Position numbers and translations under genes: made by a program
The notes under the pieces: model-generated
Seen by the model: only the letters and a program-made list of their open reading frames with translations
The model's database searches: none
What the model was told of the DNA's origin: nothing
Shown: positions 19,430-26,538 of the stretch, in pieces
How the letters are laid out: every line of letters starts with the position of its first letter
Numbering within the stretch: the stretch's first letter is position 1
Source: Celeribacter neptunius
Lineage (GTDB): Bacteria > Pseudomonadota > Alphaproteobacteria > Rhodobacterales > Rhodobacteraceae
Assembly (NCBI RefSeq): GCF_900113955.1
Contig: NZ_FORH01000005.1
Location: 248,001-312,000 of the forward strand
Length of the DNA stretch: 64,000 bases
Direction of reading: 5' to 3'

Positions 19430-19984
19430 ATGCGCCTCGCAGAGATCGCCAACAAACTTGCAGCCCATGAGGCAATGGAAGCCGATGCCCTCCACAACGT
19501 CCTTCGGGGGCCAGCGGTTAAGGTTCTTTTTTCTGCACAGCCTGGGCGAGGCCGCACCAGCGCCGCCGAGTATGCCGCAGAAGAACTTGCACGGGCGCGC
19601 TTGCTCTTGGCTGCACGCGACTGCGGCTTGACGGGTCCTGAACTCGCAACATTCAACAATGCTCTCAATGAGCCCCCTAAAGCCGGTATTCTCACACCTC
19701 CGAGCGCGAAAGTTGACGGTGGCACATTTTATGAGAATGGCCTTCGGACGCTGATCCGGGGGACGCGCGCTGGTGAGAACTGGGACGTTCGTGTTCGCTT
19801 CACGCTCACCCAAGACGGGAAACGTCGCATCTCACCTTGGGTGCGGTGGGAAAAGTGGGAGGAGTCCCGCAGAGCCTCCGCAGCTGTGGATCTTCTTTAC
19901 AGCGAAATCCCGCGCGGAATGGTGATCATTCCCGCCTCTGATCTGATCCGCCCGCTTCTCGATCTGATTCCCGAGGAAGATTAA
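19430..19984 (+). CDS. Hypothetical protein preceding the portal gene
   Basis: I do not recognise this 184-residue soluble protein. It has an N-terminal helical part (residues 1-60), and a second part with beta-rich segments such as WDVRVRFTLTQDGKRRISPWVRWEKWEE, ending in an acidic tail. AGGAG stands 6 nt before the ATG at 19430. It is the first gene of the head-structure block and ends 3 nt before the portal gene, so a role in regulation, assembly or packaging of the head is likely but unproven. Confidence 0.65.
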   Translation: MRLAEIANKLAAHEAMEADALHNVLRGPAVKVLFSAQPGRGRTSAAEYAAEELARARLLLAARDCGLTGPELATFNNALNEPPKAGILTPPSAKVDGGTFYENGLRTLIRGTRAGENWDVRVRFTLTQDGKRRISPWVRWEKWEESRRASAAVDLLYSEIPRGMVIIPASDLIRPLLDLIPEED

Positions 19985-19987
19985 CCC

Positions 19988-21328
19988 ATGAAGCTGCCCC
20001 GCCTCTTCCGCCGCTCTGAACAAGCGCCGCAAACGCGCTCATATGACGCTGCAACCTCTTCCCCGCGTCGGTTTCAGGCTGGGCAATCGCGCTTTTCTGC
20101 CTACGGCCCGGAAACCGTAGCGGCTGGCCCCATGATTCGTAGTCGGGCTCGATATTCCGCAGAGAACAATGCCCTTGCAGCCGCAGCCATTGCCGCTTGG
20201 ACAGATTCCGCCGTCGGGCCGGGGCTGATGCCCACAAGCCAGCACCCGGACCCTGCAATTCGTACCGCACTCGATACAGGCTTTCGCAACTGGGCGAAGC
20301 GGGCTGATGCCTCTGGCCGCTCAGATTTCGCGGGCATCCAAGCCGCAGTCGTGCGGGCCGAACGGATCGACGGTGAAGCCTTTGTGATGTGGCAGGGCGG
20401 GAAGCTCTTGCACCTGCCGCCCGAACAACTTGCTGATCTCACAACAGACACCATCGCCGCAGGCGTGGAACTGGGCGACGACAGCCAAGCCATTGCTTTT
20501 CATGTGCACCCAAGCCGCCCCGATGGCATTCAAGCCACCTATGCGCCACCTGTCCGCGTTGCTGCCTCCGAGATGCTGCATATTTTCGAGACCCGAGGAC
20601 CGGGCCAAATCCGGGGCGTGTCGGCTCTTTCGCCTGTGTTGCTCACCCTGTCCGAACTCGATGGGCTGGAAGACGCGCTTTTGACGCAATCGAAGGTGGC
20701 GGCGCTGCTTTCTGTGATCTTGAGCGATCAAAACAACATCACAGCCGAAGACCCTTTCACAGAAGGGCAGTCCCTTGAGCCGGGCGCAATGATCCGCATG
20801 GCCGGGAATTGGAAAGTTGACGCAATCGCGCCCCAGCAAACTCAACAGGCAGAGGCTTTCTTGCAGCACCTATCCAGACGCATTGCCGCCGGGGTTGGTG
20901 TTCCTGTGCATCTCGTCAACGCTAACGTGTCGGACGCAAATTACTCTAGCCTGCGGGCCGCAATGGTGGCCTACAGGCAGCGTATTGAGCGTTACCAGTG
21001 GCAAACGCTTGTGCCGCAATTCCTGAATCCTGTTTGGAACCGTGTTGCGACCCTGACCGCGCTGGATCTCGGGCTTGAACTCGATGACGCGCTTTTTGAG
21101 GTGGAGTGGATCGCGCCAAAACAGCCTTGGGTTGACCCACAAAAGGACAGTTCTGCCACAATCTCGCTCATTGAGAATGGGCTCATGTCGAGAAGGCAGG
21201 CCGTGGCAGAGCTGGGCTATTCGATCGAACAGTTGGACGCCGAGATTGCAGCCGACCGGGAGCGGGAAACCACCCTTGGTTTGGAATTTAGCGTGCCTCT
21301 GAAAGAACAAATGGAATCCAAATCATGA
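19988..21328 (+). CDS. Phage portal protein, lambda GpB-like
   Basis: The 446-residue protein matches lambda-family portals. It has an N-terminal Arg-rich segment, RSRARYSAENNALAAAAIAAW near residues 50-70, GPGQIRGVSALSPVLLTLSELDGLEDALLTQSKVAA in the middle, and a C-terminal acidic and amphipathic part. Portals form the dodecameric ring at one capsid vertex through which the terminase pumps DNA and to which the head-tail connector binds. GAGGAAG precedes the ATG. The stop overlaps the start of the protease-capsid gene (ATGA), so the two are coupled. Confidence 0.93.
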   Translation: MKLPRLFRRSEQAPQTRSYDAATSSPRRFQAGQSRFSAYGPETVAAGPMIRSRARYSAENNALAAAAIAAWTDSAVGPGLMPTSQHPDPAIRTALDTGFRNWAKRADASGRSDFAGIQAAVVRAERIDGEAFVMWQGGKLLHLPPEQLADLTTDTIAAGVELGDDSQAIAFHVHPSRPDGIQATYAPPVRVAASEMLHIFETRGPGQIRGVSALSPVLLTLSELDGLEDALLTQSKVAALLSVILSDQNNITAEDPFTEGQSLEPGAMIRMAGNWKVDAIAPQQTQQAEAFLQHLSRRIAAGVGVPVHLVNANVSDANYSSLRAAMVAYRQRIERYQWQTLVPQFLNPVWNRVATLTALDLGLELDDALFEVEWIAPKQPWVDPQKDSSATISLIENGLMSRRQAVAELGYSIEQLDAEIAADRERETTLGLEFSVPLKEQMESKS

Positions 21329-23109
21329 ACAAACGACTGACGGGAAACCTTGCAAACGCAAGCAAAATTAGCCCAACGCGACCCGATCGGAGTTTGGGTG
21401 AGCGGTTCAATCGCGCCATGCCGCGCGAGGGCGCGTTTGACGAAGCCTCCCGCACGTTCCGCGCAACCATTGCGACCGCTACGCCGGTTCAACGCCGGGA
21501 TGCAAAGGGGCCATTTCTGGAAGTGCTGGACCCGAACGGCCTTGAGATTGAAGCCGGTGCCGATTTCCCGCTCTTGACTGATCACCGCCCCGCCGCGCGC
21601 GAGACTGTCGGGCGTGTGCATGGCTTGGAAGTGGATGGCCACAGGGTTCTTGCCTCGCTGCGCCTCGCCAACGTCGATGACGTGGAGCCCCTTGTGCAAC
21701 GCATTCGCGACGATGTGCTCAAGCACGTTTCCGCAGGCTATGCCGTCCTCGAATGGCGCGAAACCATCGACCCTGAAACCCGCCAACGGACCAAGACGGC
21801 AATCCGCTGGCGTCTGCGCGAAGTCTCTTTGACGCCAATTCCTGCCGATCAAAACGCCACTATTCACAGAAGCATGGAGAATGATATGCCTTTTGACCTC
21901 GAAACCCGCATGGCGTTGGTTGATACGCTGCGCACCGCTTGCGGCCTGCCTGACACTTGGGGCGAAGACCTCACCGAAGAGGCTGTAACGGACACCGAAG
22001 TTCGCGAAGCAGCCCGTGAAGCGATGCTCAAACGCAACGCGCCTCAGATCCGCATTACACGCGATCATACCAACCCCGCCGAAATTCAAACCCGCGCTGC
22101 CGACGCGCTGGCTTTCCGCATGGCTGGCGGCGATCTGCCCGAAGCCTCCCGCGAGTTTGTCGGCATGTCTCTTGTCGATCACGCCAAGGACGCATTGACC
22201 CGATCGGGCGTTTCTATTCGCGGCATGTCTGCGGACGACGTTTTGCAACGGTCTAACGGCAGCTCTGATTTTCCGCTTCTTGTGTCCAATGCGATGGGCA
22301 AAGTGGCGGCTCAGGCTTATCAGGCTGCGGAGTCGCCGCTCAAGGCTCTGGCCCGCAAGCGCACCCTCTCGAACTTCAAAGAGTCGACGGCAATCCGCTT
22401 GGGCGAAATGGGCCGCCTCGAAGAGATGAATGAACACGGCGAGTTTAAACACACCTCGCGAGCCGAAGCGGGCGAGTCTATGGCGCTCAGCACCTTTGGG
22501 CGCGCGATCAATGTTTCCCGCAAGCTGATTATCGACGATGATCTTGGCCTGTTGGGCGATATGACCTCTGCAATGGGGCAGGCTGCGGCGCAGACCGAAG
22601 CGGAAGAACTTGTGGCACTCTTCACAGGCAATCCCGATCTGTCTGACGGCACGCCGGTGTTTGATGCTTCCCGTTCGAACACTGTATCGGTGGCCTTGTC
22701 CGAAACCGCGATTTCTGACGCCCGCAAACACCTACGGACGGTGAAGGGGCTCGATGGCAAAACCATCATCGCAGTGAAGCCCAAGTATCTTGTTGTGGGG
22801 CCGGATCTCGAAACCTCCGCTGAGAAATTGCTGGCTGCGATCTATGCCGCCACTGCCGATGATGTGAACGCCTTCGCGGGCAAGCTGACCCTCGTTGTCG
22901 AACCTCGCATTGAAGGCAACGCTTGGTTTGTTGCGGCCGACCCGGCGTCTGTGCCGTCGATCCAGTACGGCTATCTTGCCAGTGCGCAAGGCGTCCAAAT
23001 TCAACGTGCTGAGGCTTGGGATACGTTGGGATTGAAATACCGGGCCTTCCTTGATTTTGGCTGCGGCTGGCTCGATTGGCGCGGCGTCTATCACAGTGCC
23101 GGTGCATAA
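21325..23109 (+). CDS. Prohead protease-major capsid fusion protein
   Basis: Two head functions are joined in 594 residues. Residues about 45-190 are a U35-type prohead protease, with a His in LLTDHRPAARETVGRV and a Ser in HVSAGYAVLEW as likely catalytic residues. A linker of about 100 charged residues, suitable as a scaffold, follows. From about residue 310 to the end is an HK97-fold major capsid region with FKESTAIRLGEMGRLEEMNEHGEF and YGYLASAQGVQIQRAEAWDTLGLKYR. Natural fusions of this kind are known in phages and gene transfer-like elements. The protease would cut the fusion during maturation. Confidence 0.92.
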   Translation: MNKRLTGNLANASKISPTRPDRSLGERFNRAMPREGAFDEASRTFRATIATATPVQRRDAKGPFLEVLDPNGLEIEAGADFPLLTDHRPAARETVGRVHGLEVDGHRVLASLRLANVDDVEPLVQRIRDDVLKHVSAGYAVLEWRETIDPETRQRTKTAIRWRLREVSLTPIPADQNATIHRSMENDMPFDLETRMALVDTLRTACGLPDTWGEDLTEEAVTDTEVREAAREAMLKRNAPQIRITRDHTNPAEIQTRAADALAFRMAGGDLPEASREFVGMSLVDHAKDALTRSGVSIRGMSADDVLQRSNGSSDFPLLVSNAMGKVAAQAYQAAESPLKALARKRTLSNFKESTAIRLGEMGRLEEMNEHGEFKHTSRAEAGESMALSTFGRAINVSRKLIIDDDLGLLGDMTSAMGQAAAQTEAEELVALFTGNPDLSDGTPVFDASRSNTVSVALSETAISDARKHLRTVKGLDGKTIIAVKPKYLVVGPDLETSAEKLLAAIYAATADDVNAFAGKLTLVVEPRIEGNAWFVAADPASVPSIQYGYLASAQGVQIQRAEAWDTLGLKYRAFLDFGCGWLDWRGVYHSAGA

Positions 23110-23111
23110 CG

Positions 23112-23327
23112 ATGGCAACGCTCGCTCAACTTCAGACATGGCGTGACGACCTACAAGACGCTCGTTTTTCAGGTGTGAGAACCGTGCGCGACTCCAATGG
23201 CGAGGAAGTCACCTACAAATCCGATTCCGAGATGCGCGCCGCCCTGGCCTCGATCGACTCGGAAATCCGCAGGCTCAGCAAGCCCGCAAGTTCGACAATT
23301 CACTTCCAAACTTCGAAAGGGCTTTGA
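23112..23327 (+). CDS. Head-completion (gpW-like) head-tail joining protein
   Basis: The 71-residue protein has the gpW pattern: a first helix (LAQLQTWRDDLQDARFSG), a beta hairpin (RTVRDSNGEEVTYK) and a second helix (DSEMRAALASIDSEIRRLS). In lambda, gpW closes the portal after DNA packaging and forms the platform for tail attachment. In a tail-less satellite this protein would make the capsid fit tails supplied by a helper. It follows the capsid gene by 2 nt. Confidence 0.8.
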   Translation: MATLAQLQTWRDDLQDARFSGVRTVRDSNGEEVTYKSDSEMRAALASIDSEIRRLSKPASSTIHFQTSKGL

Positions 23328-23329
23328 AA

Positions 23330-23659
23330 ATGGCTACCAATTTTATCCAACCCGGTGACACGCTCACCATTCCTGCCCCGTTTGATGTGCTTTCCGGCGG
23401 CATCGTGATCGCTGGCAATATCGTGGGCATTGCGCAAGGCGATGCTTTGGCCGGCGCTGACCTCGACGTGAAAACCTCGGGCGTCTGGACGCTCTCTAAG
23501 GTGGGCGCTGATGACATTGAGCTTGGCGCACCGCTCTACTGGGACGACAGCGCGGAACTGGTGACGATCACGGCAACCGACAACACCCGACTCGGGACCG
23601 CGGCCGAAGCCGCAGGCGCGTCGGTGGGCTCTGTGGCTGTGAAGCTGATTCAGCTCTGA
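23330..23659 (+). CDS. DUF2190 family capsid cement protein
   Basis: The 109-residue beta-rich protein matches the DUF2190 family: ATNFIQPGDTLTIPAP at the start, then VLSGGIVIAGNIVGIAQGDALAGADLDVKTSGVW, and ALKLIQL-like VAVKLIQL at the end. Members are recombination-associated or cement (decoration) proteins that stabilise phage capsids. The ATG at 23330 overlaps nothing and follows GAAAGGG. Confidence 0.85.
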   Translation: MATNFIQPGDTLTIPAPFDVLSGGIVIAGNIVGIAQGDALAGADLDVKTSGVWTLSKVGADDIELGAPLYWDDSAELVTITATDNTRLGTAAEAAGASVGSVAVKLIQL

Positions 23660-23669
23660 GATTGATGTG

Positions 23670-23918
23670 ATGCCCGCAGCCTCTCCCCATATGCGCACTG
23701 TGCTACCGCCGCCCACGCGGCGTGGCCTGTCGCGCGTGGAGGCTGCGGAATATATCGGCGTAGGCGCATCGAAATTTGACGCGATGGTCACGGACGGAAG
23801 GATGCCTAAGCCTAAGAAAATAGACGGGCGAAGGGTCTGGGATGTGCGGGCTTTGGACAGCTTTTTTGATGCCTTGCCCGGTGGTGACGACTCAGACCAC
23901 AATCCGTGGGATGAATAG
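23670..23918 (+). CDS. AlpA/excisionase-like helix-turn-helix protein
   Basis: The 82-residue protein carries a MerR/AlpA-type DNA-binding region, SRVEAAEYIGVGASKFDAMVTDGRMPKPKKIDGRRVWDVRALDSFF. It lies directly before the integrase gene, where excisionase or AlpA-type activators of excision usually lie, so it probably controls the direction of recombination. The start is the ATG at 23670 or the GTG before it. Confidence 0.8.
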   Translation: MPAASPHMRTVLPPPTRRGLSRVEAAEYIGVGASKFDAMVTDGRMPKPKKIDGRRVWDVRALDSFFDALPGGDDSDHNPWDE

Positions 23919-23933
23919 ATGCCCGAGGATTCG

Positions 23934-25046
23934 ATGAAATTTCGTTTGAAGTACGTGGTCGAAGACACCGACCGGCACGGCAACGTCCGGCTCTATTACC
24001 GGCACAACGGCAGCAAGATCCGCTTGCGCGGGCCTGTCGGGTCGCCTGAATTTCTGGCCGATTACCGCCGTGCGGCGAACCCACAAAAAGAGAAAAAGAC
24101 CACGACCGCCAAGCCGGGGCGCGTGGTGCCGCGCAGCGTCAAATGGCTCTGCGTTCAATACTACAAAAGCGCCATGTTCACCGAACTGGACCCACGGACA
24201 CAAAAGGTCCGGCGCTCCATTCTGGAACGGTTTTGCCAGCACAAGAACGATGGCGACAAGCCGTTCGCACTTCTGTTGCCGCGTCACATCCGCGTGCGCC
24301 GCGATGAGATGGCAGACCGTCCCGAGGCGGCCAACGGCATGGTGAAAGCCTTGCGCCAGCTTTACCGCTATGCGCTGCGCTATGACCACCACGACGACAA
24401 CCCCGCTGAAAAGGTCGAATACCTGAAGGGCAACCCGGACGGCTTCCATTCTTGGTCTCTGGGCGAAATCGAGAAATATGAAGACGCCCACCCGGTAGGG
24501 ACCCCGGCGCGCCTCGCTTTGGCTTTGGCCCTCTACACGGGACAGCGCCGCGCCGATTTGGTCACGCTTGGAAAGCAACACGTCAGGGATGGGTGGTTGA
24601 CCTTCACGCAGCACAAGGGGCGAAATCACAAGCCCGTGCGCATGGAGATCCCCGTCATCCCCGAATTGCAGAAGATTATCGACGCCACCCCTACGGGCGA
24701 TCTGACGTTCCTTGTCACCGCCTTCAATCGGCCTTTCACGTCCAACGGGTTTGGCAATCGCTTCCGCAAATGGTGCGACGAAGCGGGCCTTCCGAATTGC
24801 TCTGTCCACGGATTGCGAAAGGCGGCAGCCGCGCGTCTGGCCGAACTGGGCTGCACGGAACAGGAGATCATGGCAATCACTGGCCACACCACCAGTAAGG
24901 AAGTCACCAGATACACCCGCGCAGCGAGTCAAAAGACCCGTGCCGAAAGCGCGCTTCGCCGTTTCTCAGGAGAACAAAAGCCGGACAAAAGTGTCCCACT
25001 TTCGATGGCGGTTGTTCCCGGTGGGACAAAATCGCAACCTAAGTAG
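23934..25046 (+). CDS. int: Tyrosine recombinase (integrase) of element 1
   Basis: The 370-residue integrase has an N-terminal arm-binding-like part, a SAM-like core-binding domain, and the catalytic domain with all expected residues: Arg I in TGQRRADL, HGLRK as the H-x-x-R pair, GHTT as the third position, and the Tyr nucleophile in VTRYTRAA. It catalyses insertion of element 1 into the tRNA-Phe 3' end. The start at 23934 has GAGGATTCG in front of it, better than the ATG at 23919. The gene ends 26 nt before the right junction, a normal placement for tRNA-targeting integrases. Confidence 0.93.
   Translation: MKFRLKYVVEDTDRHGNVRLYYRHNGSKIRLRGPVGSPEFLADYRRAANPQKEKKTTTAKPGRVVPRSVKWLCVQYYKSAMFTELDPRTQKVRRSILERFCQHKNDGDKPFALLLPRHIRVRRDEMADRPEAANGMVKALRQLYRYALRYDHHDDNPAEKVEYLKGNPDGFHSWSLGEIEKYEDAHPVGTPARLALALALYTGQRRADLVTLGKQHVRDGWLTFTQHKGRNHKPVRMEIPVIPELQKIIDATPTGDLTFLVTAFNRPFTSNGFGNRFRKWCDEAGLPNCSVHGLRKAAAARLAELGCTEQEIMAITGHTTSKEVTRYTRAASQKTRAESALRRFSGEQKPDKSVPLSMAVVPGGTKSQPK
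24989..25029. repeat. Right-end GTCCCAC repeats, candidate integrase arm sites
   Basis: AAGTGTCCCACTTT (24989-25002) and GGTGGGACAA (25020-25029) are exact reverse complements of 13523-13536 and 13573-13582 at the other end of the element. Both lie inside the 3' end of the integrase gene, 45-85 nt from the junction core. Confidence 0.5.
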
Positions 25047-25072
25047 CTGACAAGTAACAATAAAAAATAAGG

Positions 25073-25122
25073 ATGGTGCCCGGGGGCGGAATCGAACCAC
25101 CGACACGAGGATTTTCAATCCA
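25073..25122. other. Junction between elements 1 and 2: partial tRNA-Phe copy
   Basis: Bases 25074-25122 are identical to 52460-52508, the 3' 49 nt of the tRNA-Phe gene from the anticodon loop to the CCA. The first 17 of these plus the preceding A also match the left att of element 1. The copy serves as the right end of element 1 and the left end of element 2. It lacks the 5' part of the tRNA, so it does not encode a working tRNA. From 25123 to 25342 I see only a leader region with a CCGCTGAGG / CCTCAACGG inverted repeat at 25246-25273. Confidence 0.9.
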
Positions 25123-25342
25123 GAACTAAATAATAATATTCAGCTGCTTAGCTCAGTTGAGATTGTCAAACCGGCAACCAAGCATCAAAGACTTAGCCGC
25201 CATTTGTCAAACCTATCCTCGGGGTTACCCACCCAAAGAAAAACCGCTGAGGGGGCTGCCACCCACCTCAACGGTAATGCAATTCTATCTGCCTTCTCTA
25301 TGTATCAAAAAAACGACCGAACCGCAAACGGGGGAGGTGCGC

Positions 25343-26077
25343 ATGCCTAAGCTTAATCGTTTCGAATGGCTGAAGGCCGTTTTGCAATGCGCTGAACTCA
25401 ACTCGTCAACAAAAGCTGTTGCTTCCGCGCTCTCAGTCCAGTTTGCAAATGACAAGACAGGGCAATTGAACCCCTCCCTGAAGACGTTAGACGAGTTCCT
25501 GGCTGGTATGTCGCTTGCTACCATCAAACGTTGCTTGAAGCAGCTTGTTGAGTTGGGCTGGCTGTTTCGTACTGAGGGACGCGGCGCGGGCAATCATACC
25601 GAATACGACCTTCGCGCTCCTGCAAAAATTATCCCGTTTCGTCCGAAGAAAAAGGGTGCGCCGATGAGCCTTTCCGAAGAGAGAAAGGGGTCATTCGTGA
25701 CAGACAAAGGGAGCATGGGTGATCTTTCCAATATAAGGAAGGAACAATCCAAAGAACAAAAAAACGCGCTTGAGCCGGATATACCGGATGGAGGGCCATC
25801 CGGCTCGGCGCGCGAGGGCCGTGCTACGGAAACCGTTTTTGTTGCTCGCCAGTCCTTTGGTTGCCGCCAATGGGAGAAATTCACCGAACGAATGTTTGGT
25901 GATTGGATCGACCGAATACTCCCCGAAGTCATTGAAAACGGTGAGCGCGGCTATTGGCTGCCTGCCAAGTTCCCCCCAACCAACAAAAATGATTGGGCTG
26001 CTTGGCGCAACTGGCTGATAGCTGACGATTGGACGTTGCTCGCAGCATCAAAATATGGAGAACGCGATGCCTGTTGA
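25343..26077 (+). CDS. Helix-turn-helix protein, possibly replication- or regulation-related
   Basis: The 244-residue protein has a winged-helix region in residues about 10-80 (KAVASALSVQFANDKTGQLNPSLKTLDEFLAGMSLATIKRCLKQLVELGWLFRTEGRG), a pattern found in primase- and replication-associated helix-turn-helix proteins of mobile elements. A charged linker and a conserved Trp-rich end (WAAWRNWLIADDWTLL) follow. GGGGGAGG stands before the ATG at 25343. It precedes the mob genes on the same strand. I cannot assign a precise function. Confidence 0.7.
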   Translation: MPKLNRFEWLKAVLQCAELNSSTKAVASALSVQFANDKTGQLNPSLKTLDEFLAGMSLATIKRCLKQLVELGWLFRTEGRGAGNHTEYDLRAPAKIIPFRPKKKGAPMSLSEERKGSFVTDKGSMGDLSNIRKEQSKEQKNALEPDIPDGGPSGSAREGRATETVFVARQSFGCRQWEKFTERMFGDWIDRILPEVIENGERGYWLPAKFPPTNKNDWAAWRNWLIADDWTLLAASKYGERDAC

Positions 26078-26090
26078 GAGAGAGCAAGGT

Positions 26091-26149
26091 TACGCATGTA
26101 GCTACGCGACATGCACCTTGGAAGGGAATGGGCAAGCCCTTTCCCCTTC
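26091..26149. other. Candidate origin of transfer (oriT)
   Basis: In the 104-nt gap before mobC lie two inverted repeats. GCATGT (26094-26099) pairs with ACATGC (26109-26114). GAAGGGAATGGGC (26121-26133) pairs with GCCCTTTCCCCTTC (26136-26149), with one mismatch and one bulge. A direct repeat of TACGC also occurs here. The position just upstream of a MobC-type gene matches known oriT placement; the nick site cannot be identified by eye. Confidence 0.45.
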
Positions 26150-26181
26150 ACCCCAAGCCCGGCGCGCGTCAGGTGGCTGGC

Positions 26182-26538
26182 ATGAGTAAGCGAGAGCCGA
26201 AACCGCGTGTGGTGCGGAAGCTGGTTTTGCGGGTGCGCTGCACGGAGGAGGAGCGTTCTGCGTGGCTGCGTAAAGCCCGCGCTCAGGAGCGATCCCTGTC
26301 GGATTACGCCCGCCATCTTCTGTCGGATGCACCAACGCAGAGACGGGCGCGACCGCCGGAGGTCGATCCCGTGCTGCTGGCGGCCGTCGGACGTGCGGGC
26401 AACAATCTCAACCAGATCGCTCGCGCCATCAACACAGACCGCAAGGCGGGGCGCGCTATCGACCTGATCGCGGTGCGCACGCTCTTGATGGCGCTGGACC
26501 GACAGCTTGCCGAGATCGTCGCGGAGCATTCCCGATGA
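26182..26538 (+). CDS. mobC: MobC-type relaxosome accessory protein
   Basis: The 118-residue basic protein has the plasmid MobC pattern: a ribbon-helix-helix-like start with RVRCTEEERSAWLRKARAQERSLSDYARHLL, then LLAAVGRAGNNLNQIARAIN, the family signature. MobC proteins help the relaxase melt oriT DNA. The start at 26182 follows AGGTGG; the longer frame upstream overlaps the preceding gene and is not supported. Its stop codon overlaps the relaxase start (ATGA). Confidence 0.9.
   Translation: MSKREPKPRVVRKLVLRVRCTEEERSAWLRKARAQERSLSDYARHLLSDAPTQRRARPPEVDPVLLAAVGRAGNNLNQIARAINTDRKAGRAIDLIAVRTLLMALDRQLAEIVAEHSR

Larger units (their letters stand above)
13469..25090 (+). mobile_element. Element 1: compact capsid-forming phage satellite integrated at tRNA-Phe
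   Basis: The 11.6 kb element is bounded by direct repeats of the tRNA-Phe 3' end (13469-13488 and 25073-25090). In order it encodes a primase/helicase, small and large terminase subunits, two small minus-strand proteins, an unknown protein, a portal, a fused prohead protease-capsid, a gpW-like joining protein, a DUF2190 cement protein, an AlpA-like regulator and a tyrosine integrase. No tail, baseplate, holin or endolysin gene is present, and there is no space for one. This is the plan of a capsid-forming phage-inducible island that borrows tails and lysis from a helper. A prophage reduced by deletion is the alternative. Confidence 0.8.

Noticed and set aside
13469-25090. Complete temperate prophage
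   Set aside because: No tail, lysis, or late-control genes, and total length is about a quarter of a typical siphophage genome.
25074-25148. Second functional tRNA-Phe gene
   Set aside because: Only the 3' 49 nt match; the D arm and 5' acceptor strand are missing, so it is an attachment-site copy.
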